Numbered from the stretch's first letter, positions 1 to 12,359 are shown. The stretch is DNA of 64,000 nucleotides from Phoronis australis (GCA_002633005.1 NMRA01000388.1:184001-248000), one strand, 5' to 3'. The notes: a model not told the origin generated them from the sequence alone. Translations and numbers: made by a program.

Positions 1-400
1 TTTTATTTCAGGGATTGTGATCAAGGAGAACAGTAATGCTAATGCAATCTTTATAATAAAAAGACAAGCACCAGGTTCCGAAACGCTGGTGTAAGGGAGG
101 GAAGGCGAAAAGCTGTGTGAAGCTGCCAGTCCACTAACAAGCCCGAGACAGTTTTGTAAAAAATAATTAGTTGCTTATTTTTTATTTATATAATTCATCA
201 TTTTTGTAAGTATTTTACCTTAGCAGTTTCACAGTAATAAAAATATTAAAGAACGAGCCTTTTCTTCTTGTAAGTCAAAGCTGCACGTGCAATGGGATTA
301 AAATGACCAACAAAGCGAACGTTGTAGGACTTAAAAACATGAAGCATTGAAAAAACTAACCTGATGTTTCGTTATACCCACAAACAGTAATATTCCTGCA
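1..400. other. Non-coding sequence, nothing recognised
   Basis: No exon of the neighbouring guanylate cyclase (the remaining catalytic-domain exons would be expected leftwards on the minus strand) could be recognised here. The sequence is AT-rich and has no obvious repeat structure. Confidence 0.5.
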
Positions 401-780
401 TTGGGCCTGTAAAGGCAACATTAGTGGTTCAATATTGGCACTGTACTTGCCCACCACTGCACTTTCGCCCATGTAATTAGTATACTGGCTTAATGTGAGC
501 CCACCAATGTCCCTGTGCAGGGCCAACATAGTCTGTCAATACTGGCCCTTTATAGGGCCGAAACCGGTTTTTGGTGTATTGGCCCAGTAATGACTTGGTA
601 CTGGCCCTTTACTGGCCGATATCGCAATCTTATACTGGCTCAATACCCAGCAGGTGTGCAAAATGTTATTGGGACAGTACTGGCCTACAGCATTGGACCA
701 ATACAGGCCAATACTGGCCAATACTGGCCTGTATTGGCCTGTATTGGCCTGTATTGGCCCAGTACCTGGGACGCTGCCAG
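401..780. repeat. Degenerate TACTGGCC-type minisatellite with perfect 10-bp core
   Basis: The stretch is built from degenerate units around TACTGGCC or its complement GGCCAGTA. From about 691 to 760 the units are 10 bp long in strict register (ATACTGGCCA, GTATTGGCCT). The first units carry the complement of the later ones (AATACAGGCC against GGCCTGTATT), so the core can fold on itself. Open frames through it on both strands are products of the repeat and were not called as genes. Confidence 0.8.
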
Positions 781-937
781 AACATTCCTTAAACCAGTAC
801 ATAATTGAAACCACATTCTAGTCCACAAAGTCGCAGTGCCTACTTTAAAACACAAAAATTGGCCAAAATCAGTTTCTAGGACAACAGGTAAGTTGTAACC
901 TTCAATGTTTTCTGAAAACCGGGATGAGGTTACTTAC

Positions 938-2331
938 CAGTATATAGTGTTAAGCAAGTCAATGACATCCATTGGATTCATCGTCGCCACCATTGAAGTG
1001 AAACCAACAATATCGCTGAAGTAAATAGTGCAATTTTCGTAGAATTCTGCGGTGACGTTTCTTTGAGCTTTTAAATCTTCAGCCACGGATTTTGGAAGCA
1101 TTTGATACAGAAGGCGCTCGGTACGTCTTTTCTCAGCGGACAGCTGTTGCGTTTTTGTGGTTACGTTTTCCGCATACTTTCCCATCTTGAACAGAATTTT
1201 TGAGATGGACTTCAAGTATAAAAACACCATAACTGTACAAGACATCACGACCATAGCCACGATGACCGTATACATGATTACCCCCGCGCTTGCGTCTTGC
1301 AGCGCTGTCTCAAGTTCATTCAAAACAGTATCAACCACTTGGGAACGTATCTTAGAAAGAGCTGTTATGTATCGTGTTGCCGTGTCGAACGCGTTGAGGC
1401 TGTTCTGGAAACGAGTCTCTAAAGACGTATTCAAACACAATGCTCTGTAAGTTTTAGATTGCATCAATTGTATAGCATGTGTCCATTCTTGTTCAAGGCC
1501 GGTATCCACAATCAGTTCTTGCAGTAATTTGGCCAGCTCCGGTCTGTAAGCTTGCGCTAAACGACGTAAGCTAGCAAACTCTCCCTGTAGTTTAGAAAAC
1601 CACAACAGTGTCTCCTCGTTTATACTGCATGTATAGAAAAATACTGACCCCAATGCCCGCTGTATACCTACGGCATCTGAGCCCCAAAGAAGGCAACAGT
1701 ATGAAACAAGCAAGGTCCAAAATGAACCGGCTTTCGGATGCTCGATTGGTATAGTCATAGTCAACAAGAGACCGTACGTAATGTTGCTGTAGAAATGAAT
1801 GTTATTGGTCACTGTGGCATTGCCGCTGTCAATAAAATGTCGATGGGTCTTCAATTCTTCTACCAAATGGACTATCGTCTTATCATAAATATGCAAATTC
1901 CATTGGCGCTCACTTCCAAACAGGTCATCTGTCGTCGCCCGTTGTTGTACCAAAGAGTCTAGTTTCGACAAATTGGCTTTCTTCAAGCTTAGAAACATGG
2001 CACTGAGTCCGCGTTCAATTTGAAGACTTGTCACCAATTTCCCTCTGTATATAAGTGTCGTCACTACCGCCTCGTTTTCTTTGACAAGTTCTTGGTGAAC
2101 CTGTGTTTGTGTGAGCGTGTGACTAGCTAACGCAACCAAAACTATGATAGGAAACGCAACCAGGATTACCATTTTACTCAACTGAAATACCCGATTTCGT
2201 TTAGTACTGGCATCCAAAATTTCCTTCAGTTCTCTTTTGTCCACGTCTGTACTATGCAGCGATTGGGTGCTGTAAATTCGTCCAGGTATTTTCAGTAGAC
2301 TAGAGGGCTTGGAAGTACTTGGGTTCTCCAT
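938..2331 (-). CDS. NIT-domain receptor guanylate cyclase, first coding exon (partial gene)
   Basis: This is the N-terminal 464 codons of a membrane guanylate cyclase, which makes cGMP from GTP. The start is the ATG at 2331-2329; the open frame extends ten codons further up without a Met. Order: about 53 cytoplasmic residues; membrane helix 54-73; an extracellular NIT-type sensor domain with its signature LQIERGLS at 103-110; a second membrane helix about 349-373; the signalling-helix/HNOBA linker containing LLYQMLPKSVAEDL; then the start of the cyclase domain with FSDIVGFT at 438-445, whose Asp is a metal ligand in the family. The frame meets a stop at once after CTG|GTAAGT, so 938 is taken as a splice donor and the rest of the catalytic domain lies outside the window. 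NIT domains sense nitrate/nitrite in bacteria; the ligand of animal forms is not known to me. It has no visible partner among its neighbours. Confidence 0.9.
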
Positions 2332-2391
2332 AGTTGATTGATTTGTGTCACCAGTTAACAATGGTCTGTAGATCTCTGGTTAACACGTTCC

Positions 2392-2399
2392 TTTATATA
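2392..2399 (-). promoter_or_regulatory. TATA box of the guanylate cyclase
   Basis: On the minus strand TATATAAA lies about 60 bp upstream of the chosen ATG. A TATA box normally sits about 30 bp before the transcription start, which would put the start near 2365 and give a 5' leader of roughly 35 bases. Placement is by motif and spacing only. Confidence 0.45.
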
Positions 2400-2401
2400 A
2401 G

Positions 2402-5016
2402 TGTATTCACCTACGTCTGCCGTTTTCTCATGAAAACGAGTCGGCAATCGATTTATGGTCGAGTCTCTCTCCTGAAGGTCACAAATTTAAAAACACTCAA
2501 AGTATAAAGAAATCCGTGAATACCAGAAAACCGTTAATAATAATAAGACACTAATTGCGATAGTAGGAATATCAGTTACGCATTACCTTTTCATTATATC
2601 TGAAGATACAATAACAGTACAACTTGTAAATTCCACTAAACGACAACTAATGGGTACTACAGCAGAGGGGATTTTTGCTGCAGTAAATATGGGTCGTAAA
2701 ACTACGATTGAAAAGGTCGCAGAAGCTATGAAAGCAAATAGAACACGGGATACCTTGATTGGCATGAAAAATGGAACAAAAATATTGTTCAATCACTCGT
2801 TTAATAAAAGACAAAACCAAATTCAACGAAGAAATTTAAAACTTGTCGGATTTAAACAGTCAAACGAATCTTTAGACCTTAAACCGGGTATAAATCCGCC
2901 TTCTGTCACAAAAAAGATATCGCCTGCAGTTTACCTATAAAACTGGACTCAAGTTCTAGCTTAGTCAATTTGTAAGTAATTGCCTTGCTTAGAAAGAACT
3001 AAAGGGTCGATCAATTGACTGTTCACGCCGGGTCACTTTAATCACCGACCATGGTGTCAAGCATTAAGAAACTGTTCGCTTTTTCTTTCCAAGACCAGGG
3101 ATCAATTTTCGCCTAAGTTACGAGCGGTAGTTGATACCAGGGCTGCTTTAAATAATTAAGTATATATAATACGCATAAATGAACATCGCGATCTTGGAAT
3201 TGGCAGGCTTTTGAGAAAATCAATTTGCGACTCCTTTTGAGTTAAATCACTTAAATTTAAGTGGGTCGATCCTATATGTTAGTATTTCATGGGAACCACG
3301 ATGGAGATCAAAACTAATCACCAAAGAAAAGTATCTGCGTAACGTTTTGTGTTTACCAAAACGCTAAAAGTACTCAAAATCCGGTTACTCACGCCAACGT
3401 AAGAGATTCATAAAACTGACACTGTTTCAGCGATATCAGTCAGTTTTCATAAGTGTTTCAAAAAAGAATTCAAATGTAGCTGACTTTTCTTTCCCCGTAG
3501 TAAATTTCAAATTTTGCCAGATGTACCTCACTTTAGGTAACTGTAAGGAAAATATAATTCGGTGATGTTCCTATTTCTTTCAGATTTGTAGTACACTGAA
3601 GTAAAACAACAAAATAAAAACATGGAAATTTAAAAAATCAAGAACAAACCAAAACTGTCTAAAACCCCCATCAAGCTATGTACGCACATGAAATATGTCT
3701 CATAATATACCATAACGTGATAGAACTTGCTTTCCATTGTCATCAAGAAAATCTCAGCCGTCATTAACTCTTGAAAACGCTTTACAGTTTATTGAGGCTT
3801 ACCATCTATATAATTGAGACAATGACTCCTGTAAGCATCGCCTGCGATTTGAGTTACTTGCCGGCTCTTTGCAATCCCAAAACATTTCTAATAAAGGAGA
3901 ATGCCACCCAAAAGCAACCTATTTTTTATCAGTTTGGATCGAGTAGTTCCACTCGAGAACAGCAAGTTCAGTTGCTTTACCTGACACATAAGGGCAGACG
4001 GAGGTGTTGAAATTAACCAATGACGTCATCAGTTCTAACGCAATTTGTTCAGCCGTTCACAACACGCTTACTGGTGTCAACTTATCGCTTGAACTCATCG
4101 TTATACACCAATAACTCATTAAAATTCGATATAAACCTCTTTCAAACACATCGAGCTCTTGAACAAACGTGTTGTTTTATTTCACTGTTACAGATTTATT
4201 GGTATTTGAACGTACCGTAGCCTACAGAGTTCGGTAGGCCAATTTACCAAGGTCGATCGAGGGAGTTTGGGTCTGTTTGGTGATAAATTTGAAACATTCT
4301 TCCGTAAAATACAGAAGGGGGAACATAGCTATGTGTTGTACTTTTAGACTTGCGATTTTTTCAGTTTTAAACACGCCAAACACTTGTTACTCCCCGCCAG
4401 TGGCTCGGAACCCGATCAGGCCCGTAGCGGCCGCCGGGGACTGGACATCACGAACATAAACCAGCTTAAGTTGGAAACTAGACCTCCAGTCACGAAAAGA
4501 CTATAATAGTGATCCACAGTAATAATGTGCACGTAATTATTTAAGTGAATCATCCACGAAACTGAAAATCTACTTACTTGTCGGGGGCTGCGAAGTCAGG
4601 TTTCCCTTCCACAGAACCGTTAGGGCAAAGGTTGTTCAGTAACAATGATTGGAATAATGTATTTGTATATCTAAATAAAGATTCTCCTAACATGTCACCA
4701 TAGCATATAAAATCGAGTTATATTTTCTCAACAGCTTTCTGTCAGCAAACACTGAATTAGCATGCGCTCACACGGCCTCGGTGCCCAGGCAAATACCTTT
4801 ATTGCATCTAAAGCCGGTATGCAGTAGTTTTTTCATTGCTGGCTTCTCAAAACATTTGCACTCACGAATACTCCAAAGGCATTACAAAGTGTATCTAAAG
4901 AGACAAACTTTGTTTCAGTTTTATATAAGCGTTTGTTAGGATGAGAATGATTCGTTTTGAAACAGAATGCAGAATAACAAACGTCAGCATGGCAACTCGC
5001 AATCCGGACTTAGACG
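2402..5016. other. Intergenic, no gene recognised
   Basis: Short open frames occur on both strands (for example 2650-2940 plus) but none shows a family signature or usable splice pattern. A GC-rich patch lies near 4395-4445. I see nothing else to annotate. Confidence 0.5.
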
Positions 5017-5326
5017 CAGTGGCGGATCTAGGATATCACAAGGGGGGCCCAACATTTTGTCTGTAAACATTTGTTCAAAGCATAATTGTAGATGCACATA
5101 GCACCGAATGGGTGCGTGAGGGGGCAAACACCCTTACACCCAGGAAATTTTTCTGTTTTTTCCTCTAAAAATCGAGCATTTTCCTCGATTCCCGAAGTAT
5201 TATCCAAGAAAAAAAGGCAAGAAAAAAACGGAGAAAGTGTCAAACAGGAAAATCCGCAAGTGCCACTGACTTGAACTCACGACCTGACGGATAGAGTTCG
5301 CGTGCTCTACCACTGCACCACCACGA
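5017..5326 (-). mobile_element. tRNA-derived SINE, copy 1
   Basis: Read on the minus strand, the element opens near 5326 with a tRNA-like head. An A box TGGTGCAGTGG is followed by a B box GAGTTCAAGTC, the pol III promoter layout. The body contains TTTTTTCTTGG and GTGTTTGCCCCC stretches, and it ends at 5017 with GATCCGCCACTG. The copy at 21014-21329 matches along its whole length in the other orientation, which defines both ends. No clear target duplication was found. Confidence 0.75.
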
Positions 5327-5779
5327 TTTCACTCGCAAATTAGTTCTAAGAGACCTACTTGTTTATGGTCCACAGCGTTTGCGCGCGAAACCTCCATCTT
5401 TTTGTAATGCTTATTACATGTTTTATATTTTGTGCAATCAGTTCATAACAAAATTGTTGTATTTAAAAAGTCTTCAATTGTACAAAAACCAAATACGTTT
5501 TTTGTGCTGGCAATAATGACGCGATTGCTTTGGAAATCGTCTTAAGTTAAGGTTTGACAAAGAGAGAATTATGAGTTTCTGAGTAATTCACTAAGGCTTC
5601 GATTAAAATTGACATCTTACCAGCAGCTTCTGTTTTTTCATCATCACTCAGATTCCATTTTCTTTAAAAAAGGAAGTAATTTTCTTCATTGCACCGTTGA
5701 GCAGACGACGGAAACGGAGTCGTAGTGCCCAGCGCCACTGCCGGTCTCCTGGGATATCGCGGGAAAGCCTATACTTAGC

Positions 5780-6097
5780 NNNNNNNNNNNNNNNNNNNNN
5801 NNNNNNNNNNNNNNNNNNNNNNNNNNNNNNNNNNNNNNNNNNNNNNNNNNNNNNNNNNNNNNNNNNNNNNNNNNNNNNNNNNNNNNNNNNNNNNNNNNNN
5901 NNNNNNNNNNNNNNNNNNNNNNNNNNNNNNNNNNNNNNNNNNNNNNNNNNNNNNNNNNNNNNNNNNNNNNNNNNNNNNNNNNNNNNNNNNNNNNNNNNNN
6001 NNNNNNNNNNNNNNNNNNNNNNNNNNNNNNNNNNNNNNNNNNNNNNNNNNNNNNNNNNNNNNNNNNNNNNNNNNNNNNNNNNNNNNNNNNNNNNNNN
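5780..6097. other. Assembly gap (run of N)
   Basis: There are 318 undetermined bases. Open frames that appear to cross it are artefacts. Flanking bases on both sides are GC-richer than the surroundings. Confidence 1.
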
Positions 6098-6196
6098 CCC
6101 TAAATCCACCTATGAGACGAGAACTCATCCGACGAAGACTTCATGGGTCGGATCGTTAGGCTTCACAGGCTATCAGTTCGAACCGGAATACACTGA

Positions 6197-6514
6197 TCAA
6201 GAAATACTGGAGAGCCACCGTGAACATGCACCGGCAACGGGTCCTATGGATAGTTCTTTGGTAAGCCGGAATTCGTCGTAGAAATCACTGTCGACGACAT
6301 GCCGGCCACAGACACGGAGATGTTTCACGGCCTTTTCATTCTTCACTAGTGCAAGCCACTTCCTAAGCATTTTGGGCTCTCGAGGAAGTCGAAAAAGCGA
6401 TATACCCACTTTCTTTGCAGCTTCATAGTTCGGACAAGCGGGTTTTTGATGCGCCATAGTATAGCAGAATTCACTCTGCAGATAAACCACTGACGTCATT
6501 GCGTCGTTTCTCAC
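6197..6514 (-). CDS. THAP zinc-finger domain fragment
   Basis: The frame encodes a THAP-like DNA-binding domain. A Cys-containing start (ACPNYEAAKK) is followed by ISLFRLPREPKMLRKWLAL, which matches the family's F-x-F-P...W core. CGRH then supplies the C-x2-H half of the C2CH zinc site, followed by DSDFYDEF. The first zinc Cys pair is spaced unusually (C-x9-C as read), so either an intron lies near the N terminus or the domain is damaged. The frame ends after about 105 codons. THAP domains occur in host transcription factors and in P-element-type transposases; the assembly gap just downstream on this strand prevents a decision. It could be a gene exon, a transposase 5' fragment or a pseudogene. 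Confidence 0.55.
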   Translation of the reverse strand: MRNDAMTSVVYLQSEFCYTMAHQKPACPNYEAAKKVGISLFRLPREPKMLRKWLALVKNEKAVKHLRVCGRHVVDSDFYDEFRLTKELSIGPVAGACSRWLSSIS

Positions 6515-8540
6515 CTTCTTCAGAGGTTAACGCGACGCATCTAGGCAATGTGAGGTCGACCGTATAAGAGGCGATGTGGATATAGACCGATTAAGACGGT
6601 AAAAAAGACTAATTAAATCGGGTGGCATTCTCCTTTAAAATCTCCCACTGCACCATTTCATCCTCCAAATGGACTTCGTAGAGAGCAACTCTTGTAAGGC
6701 AAACGACGAAAAAAATGGATACAGACGGCAGTAACCATTCCGTGTGCGACACTTGAAGATGGTGGGAGAAAATGTCAGCATCAAAGTTTTATGGTGGTGT
6801 CCGACGAACTTACAGCTATAGTACATTCAATCTAAAACGTTGTCATACCACGTGTTAAAGAAATTACCCCTTAAGTAACTCCTATCTACTAGTGTACAGA
6901 CGGTCCGATCAGCCAGTTCAGAAATCAACAGGCATTTTTCACAAGAAGAAATGAAAGCCAAACTGGAATTGTTTTTATCAAGGAAAGACCCACGCAATGG
7001 TCTGGCTTATCAAAACAATTCCAAGCTTGAAAACTGATATCGAAGATTCAAGCAACATCAATAACAGTGCTGTAAATTGAAGCCTCAAAGTGTGATGGAG
7101 CTGTTTGTTTCATCCAACTACTGTTCCAGAGATGGTATTGAATTACCAGCTTCTAGCCAAAGCGCATCGATTATCATGAACTGGAGATGAATGAGGGCAA
7201 TTTTGTAATAGCGGTTTTCCTGAGCAATGGTATGTAAGAAATATCACGTTGACGACGAGGGAAAGGAGGTAGAGACAATGTTCATGGAGAAAAAATATGT
7301 TTCAATGGCCACCCTCAGATGAGGTTCAATCCATGGACTAATGTGAAAGATTAGTACTTTGTACTTTGTAAGACTAGGAAACCGGGACTCACTGGATAAT
7401 TCAAAAGAACAGTTTGGTCAATATATAACACGTTCAAATCTAGAGATTGAAACGTTAAGTTGTCATGGGCTTGTCAAGATATCGTTCGATTGATAGTTCA
7501 TCAGAACTTGGTTATAAGATGATTTGAAGTGAATTGACGTAACGCAGTTGACTGAAAGATAAAAGCTTACTTTTGTCACCTTGAAATGTACGATAAAATT
7601 TATTTAGTGTCTATTCCTTTGTACTTTGTAACTGGCATTTTAAGACTTTGTTTGATTGGCAGTTTATCTATAACTAAGTTAAAAGATGATTTAAAGTAAG
7701 TTAAAGCAAAATAGGTCCGTTGCTCGCCATGTGAGGCGTTGCGTCTGTCACATTGAAATGTTGGTTATATTTTATTCCGTGTCCTTTCATCTGTTCTGTT
7801 GATCGCTCCAAAGAAGGAACAAGAATTGTTTACAAAACTAAGATAAGTTTTTATGTATGTTATTGTTTTAGCATGAAAAATCAGTTTAAAAAGCGTGTTA
7901 ATGCAGGAGCATTAGTCTTTTGTTTAGGAACTTTATGTCCACTAGAGGCGTTGTATGTACACCTTAGGGCGTTTCCAGAGTGCATTATAATTGCTGTCTA
8001 CCCCCGCTCTTAGGTAATTGTTCATTGGCTAAATAGACGCTACCATTGTAATATAACCAATCACAGTGCAGTTTTGATGGTTTTTAGCTTCAGCAGTCAT
8101 TTACAGCGCTCATTTTGAATATTGGTTTTAACATGTTAGGATCCACTGTAGAGAGATTATTGGCTGGCCCACGCGGAAAACTTCAGTAAGTACATGTAAT
8201 TCTGTTAAGGCTTTACGTTTAGTCTATTCATGTAGGTCTGCTGGACATTGTATGCCTAGTGTTTAATTGTTGAACTGTAACGGCTGCTTTGTGGTGGTAT
8301 TGTCTTATGCGGGTTCGAGTCCCGTGTGCTAGCGGTATTGACTATTGGGTAACGTTTTGAGAACATTGTTTGGCTCCGTCGTTTGACAAACTGTATTTAT
8401 CGTTTGTAGATAACCGTCTCTTCAAGAATACATTGTTTTAAACGAAGCTGACGTTATTCTATCGCCCACACTAATAAAGCGTTTGCTCTTTCTTCCTAAT
8501 ATGTCTTTCAGTGTCTTTTTGTAAACGGTGTTGCAGAAAT
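6515..8540. other. Non-coding, no gene recognised
   Basis: No coding signature was found. A weak tRNA-like stretch around 8256-8332 has a T-arm and B box (GGTTCGAGTCC) and a wobble-rich acceptor stem but no A box, so it is not called as a tRNA. Confidence 0.45.
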
Positions 8541-8544
8541 CTCA

Positions 8545-9355
8545 TATACCGTCAGAGGCCCTAAAGTCGTGAGTGCCCTAAAGTCGTGAACGATCTTATT
8601 TCCTCTTCTCCGCGGTCCTGCGACATCTGGCGTTGAAGTTTCCAGCGTTCGTCTGCTTACGAACGTCAAACGAATACCCGGACGTGTTCGTATTCACAAT
8701 ATGATAACAAACAGTGAGTGATTGGCTTCTTTTTTCAAATGTATCTTAAAAACAGCATATTTCACTAATTCACTTTTTTGGGCATTTTTGGGATATATTT
8801 TCGAAAATATTTATCGTTCAGATTTACTCAAACACGCGCTCCAGGGGTAGCTTGAACAATGTATCAAAATGTCCCAGGGTTGATCAAGTTTTGTAAGGCC
8901 AAAACAATAAAATACAGAGCGATAATTGATGCTGGGTTCTTAGAGTTTTACGTGAACAACCTCATTGAAAACGTCTGTGCACATCAAAGTTGGGTGCAAA
9001 ACTTATAACAATTTATTTCAATTGAAACTGAATTAATAAACAATGCAATACATTTTATGTCATCTAGAGTAACTGCACGCACTGTAGTTGACTTGTGAGG
9101 TCTTACTTCGTGTATTTCCGTCTAACCGAAACGGTCACGACTTTAGGGCCTCATTCAAAATGGCCGCCGATATCAGCGACCGTTTCAAAGCTCTGCTTAC
9201 GGAGACAAACAAGGATTAAGATTGTCAAAACACGTATATTTGTGAAGGCTGATATATGTCCATGACATCACATGAGCAGTTGCTAACGGACATTGGGTAG
9301 TATGACAATCGGCACTTATTGTGCTTATATTCACGACTTTAGGTCACCGGTGTAT
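8545..9355. mobile_element. Inverted-repeat element with CCCTAAAGTCGTGA termini
   Basis: GGCCCTAAAGTCGTGA occurs at 8557-8572 and again directly at 8575-8590. The complement TCACGACTTTAGGGCC occurs at 9135-9150 and a third inverted copy TCACGACTTTAGG at 9331-9343. The outer flanks also match when inverted (ATATACC near 8545 against GGTGTATAT near 9350). This is the layout of a non-autonomous DNA element with doubled terminal repeats. No transposase frame lies between them. Exact ends and target duplication are not certain. Confidence 0.5.
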
Positions 9356-9605
9356 ATAAACTAACATTTTCTACTATCTAATTCCTGTCACATTTTGAAG
9401 CAGTTCTGACAATCTAATATAACTGTTTTAAAGGAATTGGGAAAAGAGACGCAAAATTTTAGTATTGTTAAATCACCAAGCTATTTTACTCCTATTAATC
9501 GTCGGTAATAAATAGATAAAGCTAACATATGGTTAATTATGAGGTACTTTAGGAACTGCATGCTGTTTTGCGATCCTTTAACTAATGCTTAGCATAGACC
9601 TCTAG

Positions 9606-9665
9606 CCCTGGAATGCCAACTCCTACAGGTGACCAATGTATTCTACCATTAGATCTTGCGACCAC
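9606..9665. repeat. Dispersed repeat fragment (copy also at 32229)
   Basis: CCCTGGAATGCCAACTCCT and the following 40 bases, including GACC-ATGTATTCT, recur at 32229-32290 with few changes. The family is not recognised. Confidence 0.6.
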
Positions 9666-12359
9666 GAGATTAGCCGCGAGATATTGCACTCTAAATTTCC
9701 GGCAGTCTGTTCGACTGAGATTTGATCGAATGTTGTAGTTATGAAATCAAGCCTAATTTCATTGCTTCGTTTTCATTTTGACATTTTTGTTCATCAAGCG
9801 AGACTCTTGAGCTGCGGTTCTGGACAACCAGCGATTTCCCGGCAAAATTAGTCAACAAACCAGAAAATTACATGTACATTGGTCATTCTTTACATGCACC
9901 GACCTGTGGCCCTGGTCGTATACCGGGAATAGTCTGGCCTCTGCTATCTTTTCGTCTCCAGTCTCAGAACCATTTTCGAAAACCTATCGAACTACATGCT
10001 AGAATTTTTTCAACAAGACATTTTTGGGTGTTAAAATCCGCGGTTGTATTTCCTTAATAGTTTACAGTATATTTGTGAACATGTCGAAATGTCGTCTTTC
10101 TTACTGTGACAAGGCCTGAACACGACTTTTGGACGACTTTGACTAACGCAGCACAATTTTATTTGTTCGTTTGCATCCGTACCTTCCAAGATCCTCGACG
10201 TGTTTTTGATAACATTTGGTACTCAAATTTTTATTATAAAGACGAAACAGCTTTTCATTTAAGATAGATTGAGCGTATTGTGCGTCACCTGGGGGTCATT
10301 TTGCAAGATCTTTTTTAAAGTTGACAACTGTGTTATTATGAACAACAGATGGAGGGATCCGACTACCATTGTGCCTCTTAATGGTATTTTTGACGTTTAG
10401 AGTTGTTTGACGAATTTGCATGAGATTTGACAACTAGTTTTGTAGTAGAGAGACGATCACGTCTTTCTATTTTCGGACGCGTTCTACGTATTCTGCACCG
10501 TTTAATGGTCTTTTATATGATACTAAGTAAATACACACGTAGAACCATACCGGTGCGGGCTATTCCAACGTTCTGCGTAGCTCTTGATGCAGTCCAGTTA
10601 GCGGAAATTTCTGCCATTTTAGCAATTTTTTAAACAGACAGAAGTTCAAAATGGCAAATCGCTTTAGGAAAAGCATCAAATAATTTGGTACGAAAAGGTG
10701 TTTTCCGTCTATCCAAAATTATTATGCTCACTGCTATTTCCAGAGCACATTATCTTTCATTGTTCTCAAACTTAAGCCATCTAATTTGTACTTTAATTAA
10801 GAATTTGTAACTCAAAATAACTACAAGACTACCATCCTTTTATTTTTACTACTTTGTTTTCAGAGATTTTGTCAATGAGCCCTATTTCATTTTCAGGTAG
10901 AGCTGACAAAATATACCTTTAAGATTATGTAAGACCTCATCGACAAGTCAGTGCATCTCATAAAATATCTAGAACAGGATAATTTCAACTCTGTACATGT
11001 AAGTGTATATATTTTCGGAAAGTAGAAAGACTGCGAAATTTGATTTTTGACTTTTAAGTAAACTGTTTTTAATTGGGTCGTGTGACTATGTCTTTCTAGT
11101 AAAATGTAGCAAAAAGTGAAAGGTGCCTTGATAGCAAAACAAGGCTATCAATCACATGATCAAATTTTGTTTGATATAAATTTCAATGTGAGATATCAAA
11201 AATGTTGTTACAGTTGTCTGAAAAAATATTCTTTTTTCGTTTTATCAATTATAATATTTTACATGAAAGTCACTAAGGTACTATTTTTGATAGCGCCTCA
11301 CGCAAACGTGGAATATTGTTGAACAATTCCTAACAGGGCTTTTGAGAATAGTGCATAAAGTACTATCCAAAGTTTCATAGGAATCCAATCAGCCGTTTCT
11401 GAGACATGATGTAAAGAAGTTTGCCAAATTTGGCCATTTTATAGGGCCCTACATAACCTTTATATCAATAAAAATCATTGTATCACAAATTTCTTTTCTG
11501 ACTGAAGATAATTCTAAATCAATGGCAAGGTAAATTTTAGATCAGCTGATTCAACACCTGTTGTCTGTTAAACACATTCCATTCAAGAACCCTGAACATG
11601 TCAGTTTAAACCAACTAGCCACATATTGACAATGTAATGAGAGTAGTGTTTAATGACCTAAATGAGCTTGCGTACCTATATCATTACCACGTGTCTAACA
11701 ATAGTCCAAAATTAAAACGTTTCCTTTTTGTTAGATTGAAAATTTGAGCTTCTTAACACTCGAACTACTAAGCATCAGCAGCATTAGATAATGATGATGA
11801 GCGTTGTTTGCTACGAAATTGCCACCAAAGTTTATTAGGACTGCTTATCACATTTTGGCCACCTGCCAATTATTAAAATGATTTGTATTACAGTCGCATG
11901 GAAGTCGTGATCCTGACGTATAATGTCACGGTTAAGCGTATTTTGCTCGCTTTTGTGGTAGTCGATTTTACACAAAGTATGAAGAATTTGGTTTTGAAAT
12001 CAGTTTATTGCTCTAGGCGTTTTGTTTTGTAGTGTAGTTTTTATATTTTTAGCCTGTGCGATTGAATGAACCTGAAACCTGTAAAAACTGTCGAGACCAG
12101 ATATTTATTTTCGCATGATGACCACGGTTCAATAGCGCCGAGAACTTAAGCACTGTGAGCTGTTTTACAAGTAGTGGACTCGTATACAACAATGAACGAA
12201 CCGTAATCCAAAAAATCAACATATGTCACATAGCTTCGTTGACTGAGAGTAAACACACGTTAGTAACGTACCGTAATCCAAATGATAGCATTGGCTCGAG
12301 GTCTCGTTTTGTTCACAGAACGGTTGCGCTTTAAGATGAGCTGAAACTGTAGGTCTCCA
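9666..12359. other. Non-coding upstream of the galactosyltransferase
   Basis: No exon, RNA gene or clear repeat was recognised. The 5' leader and promoter of the downstream gene should lie in the right part, but no TATA box or initiator could be fixed. Confidence 0.4.

Noticed and set aside
515-814. Overlapping open frames on both strands (about 90 codons each)
   Set aside because: They are made entirely of the TACTGGCC minisatellite and encode low-complexity YWP repeats; no start context or family match.
2650-2940. 97-codon plus-strand frame starting MGTTAEGIFAAVNMG
   Set aside because: No recognisable domain, no splice partners, and a similar-length antisense frame exists; cannot be supported.
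5648-6281. Open frames running through the N gap
   Set aside because: Undetermined bases cannot support a reading frame.
8256-8332. tRNA-like stretch with T-arm GCGGGTTCGAGTCCCGT and a 7-bp acceptor stem
   Set aside because: Three acceptor pairs are wobbles and there is no A box or D-arm, so it is at best a tRNA relic.
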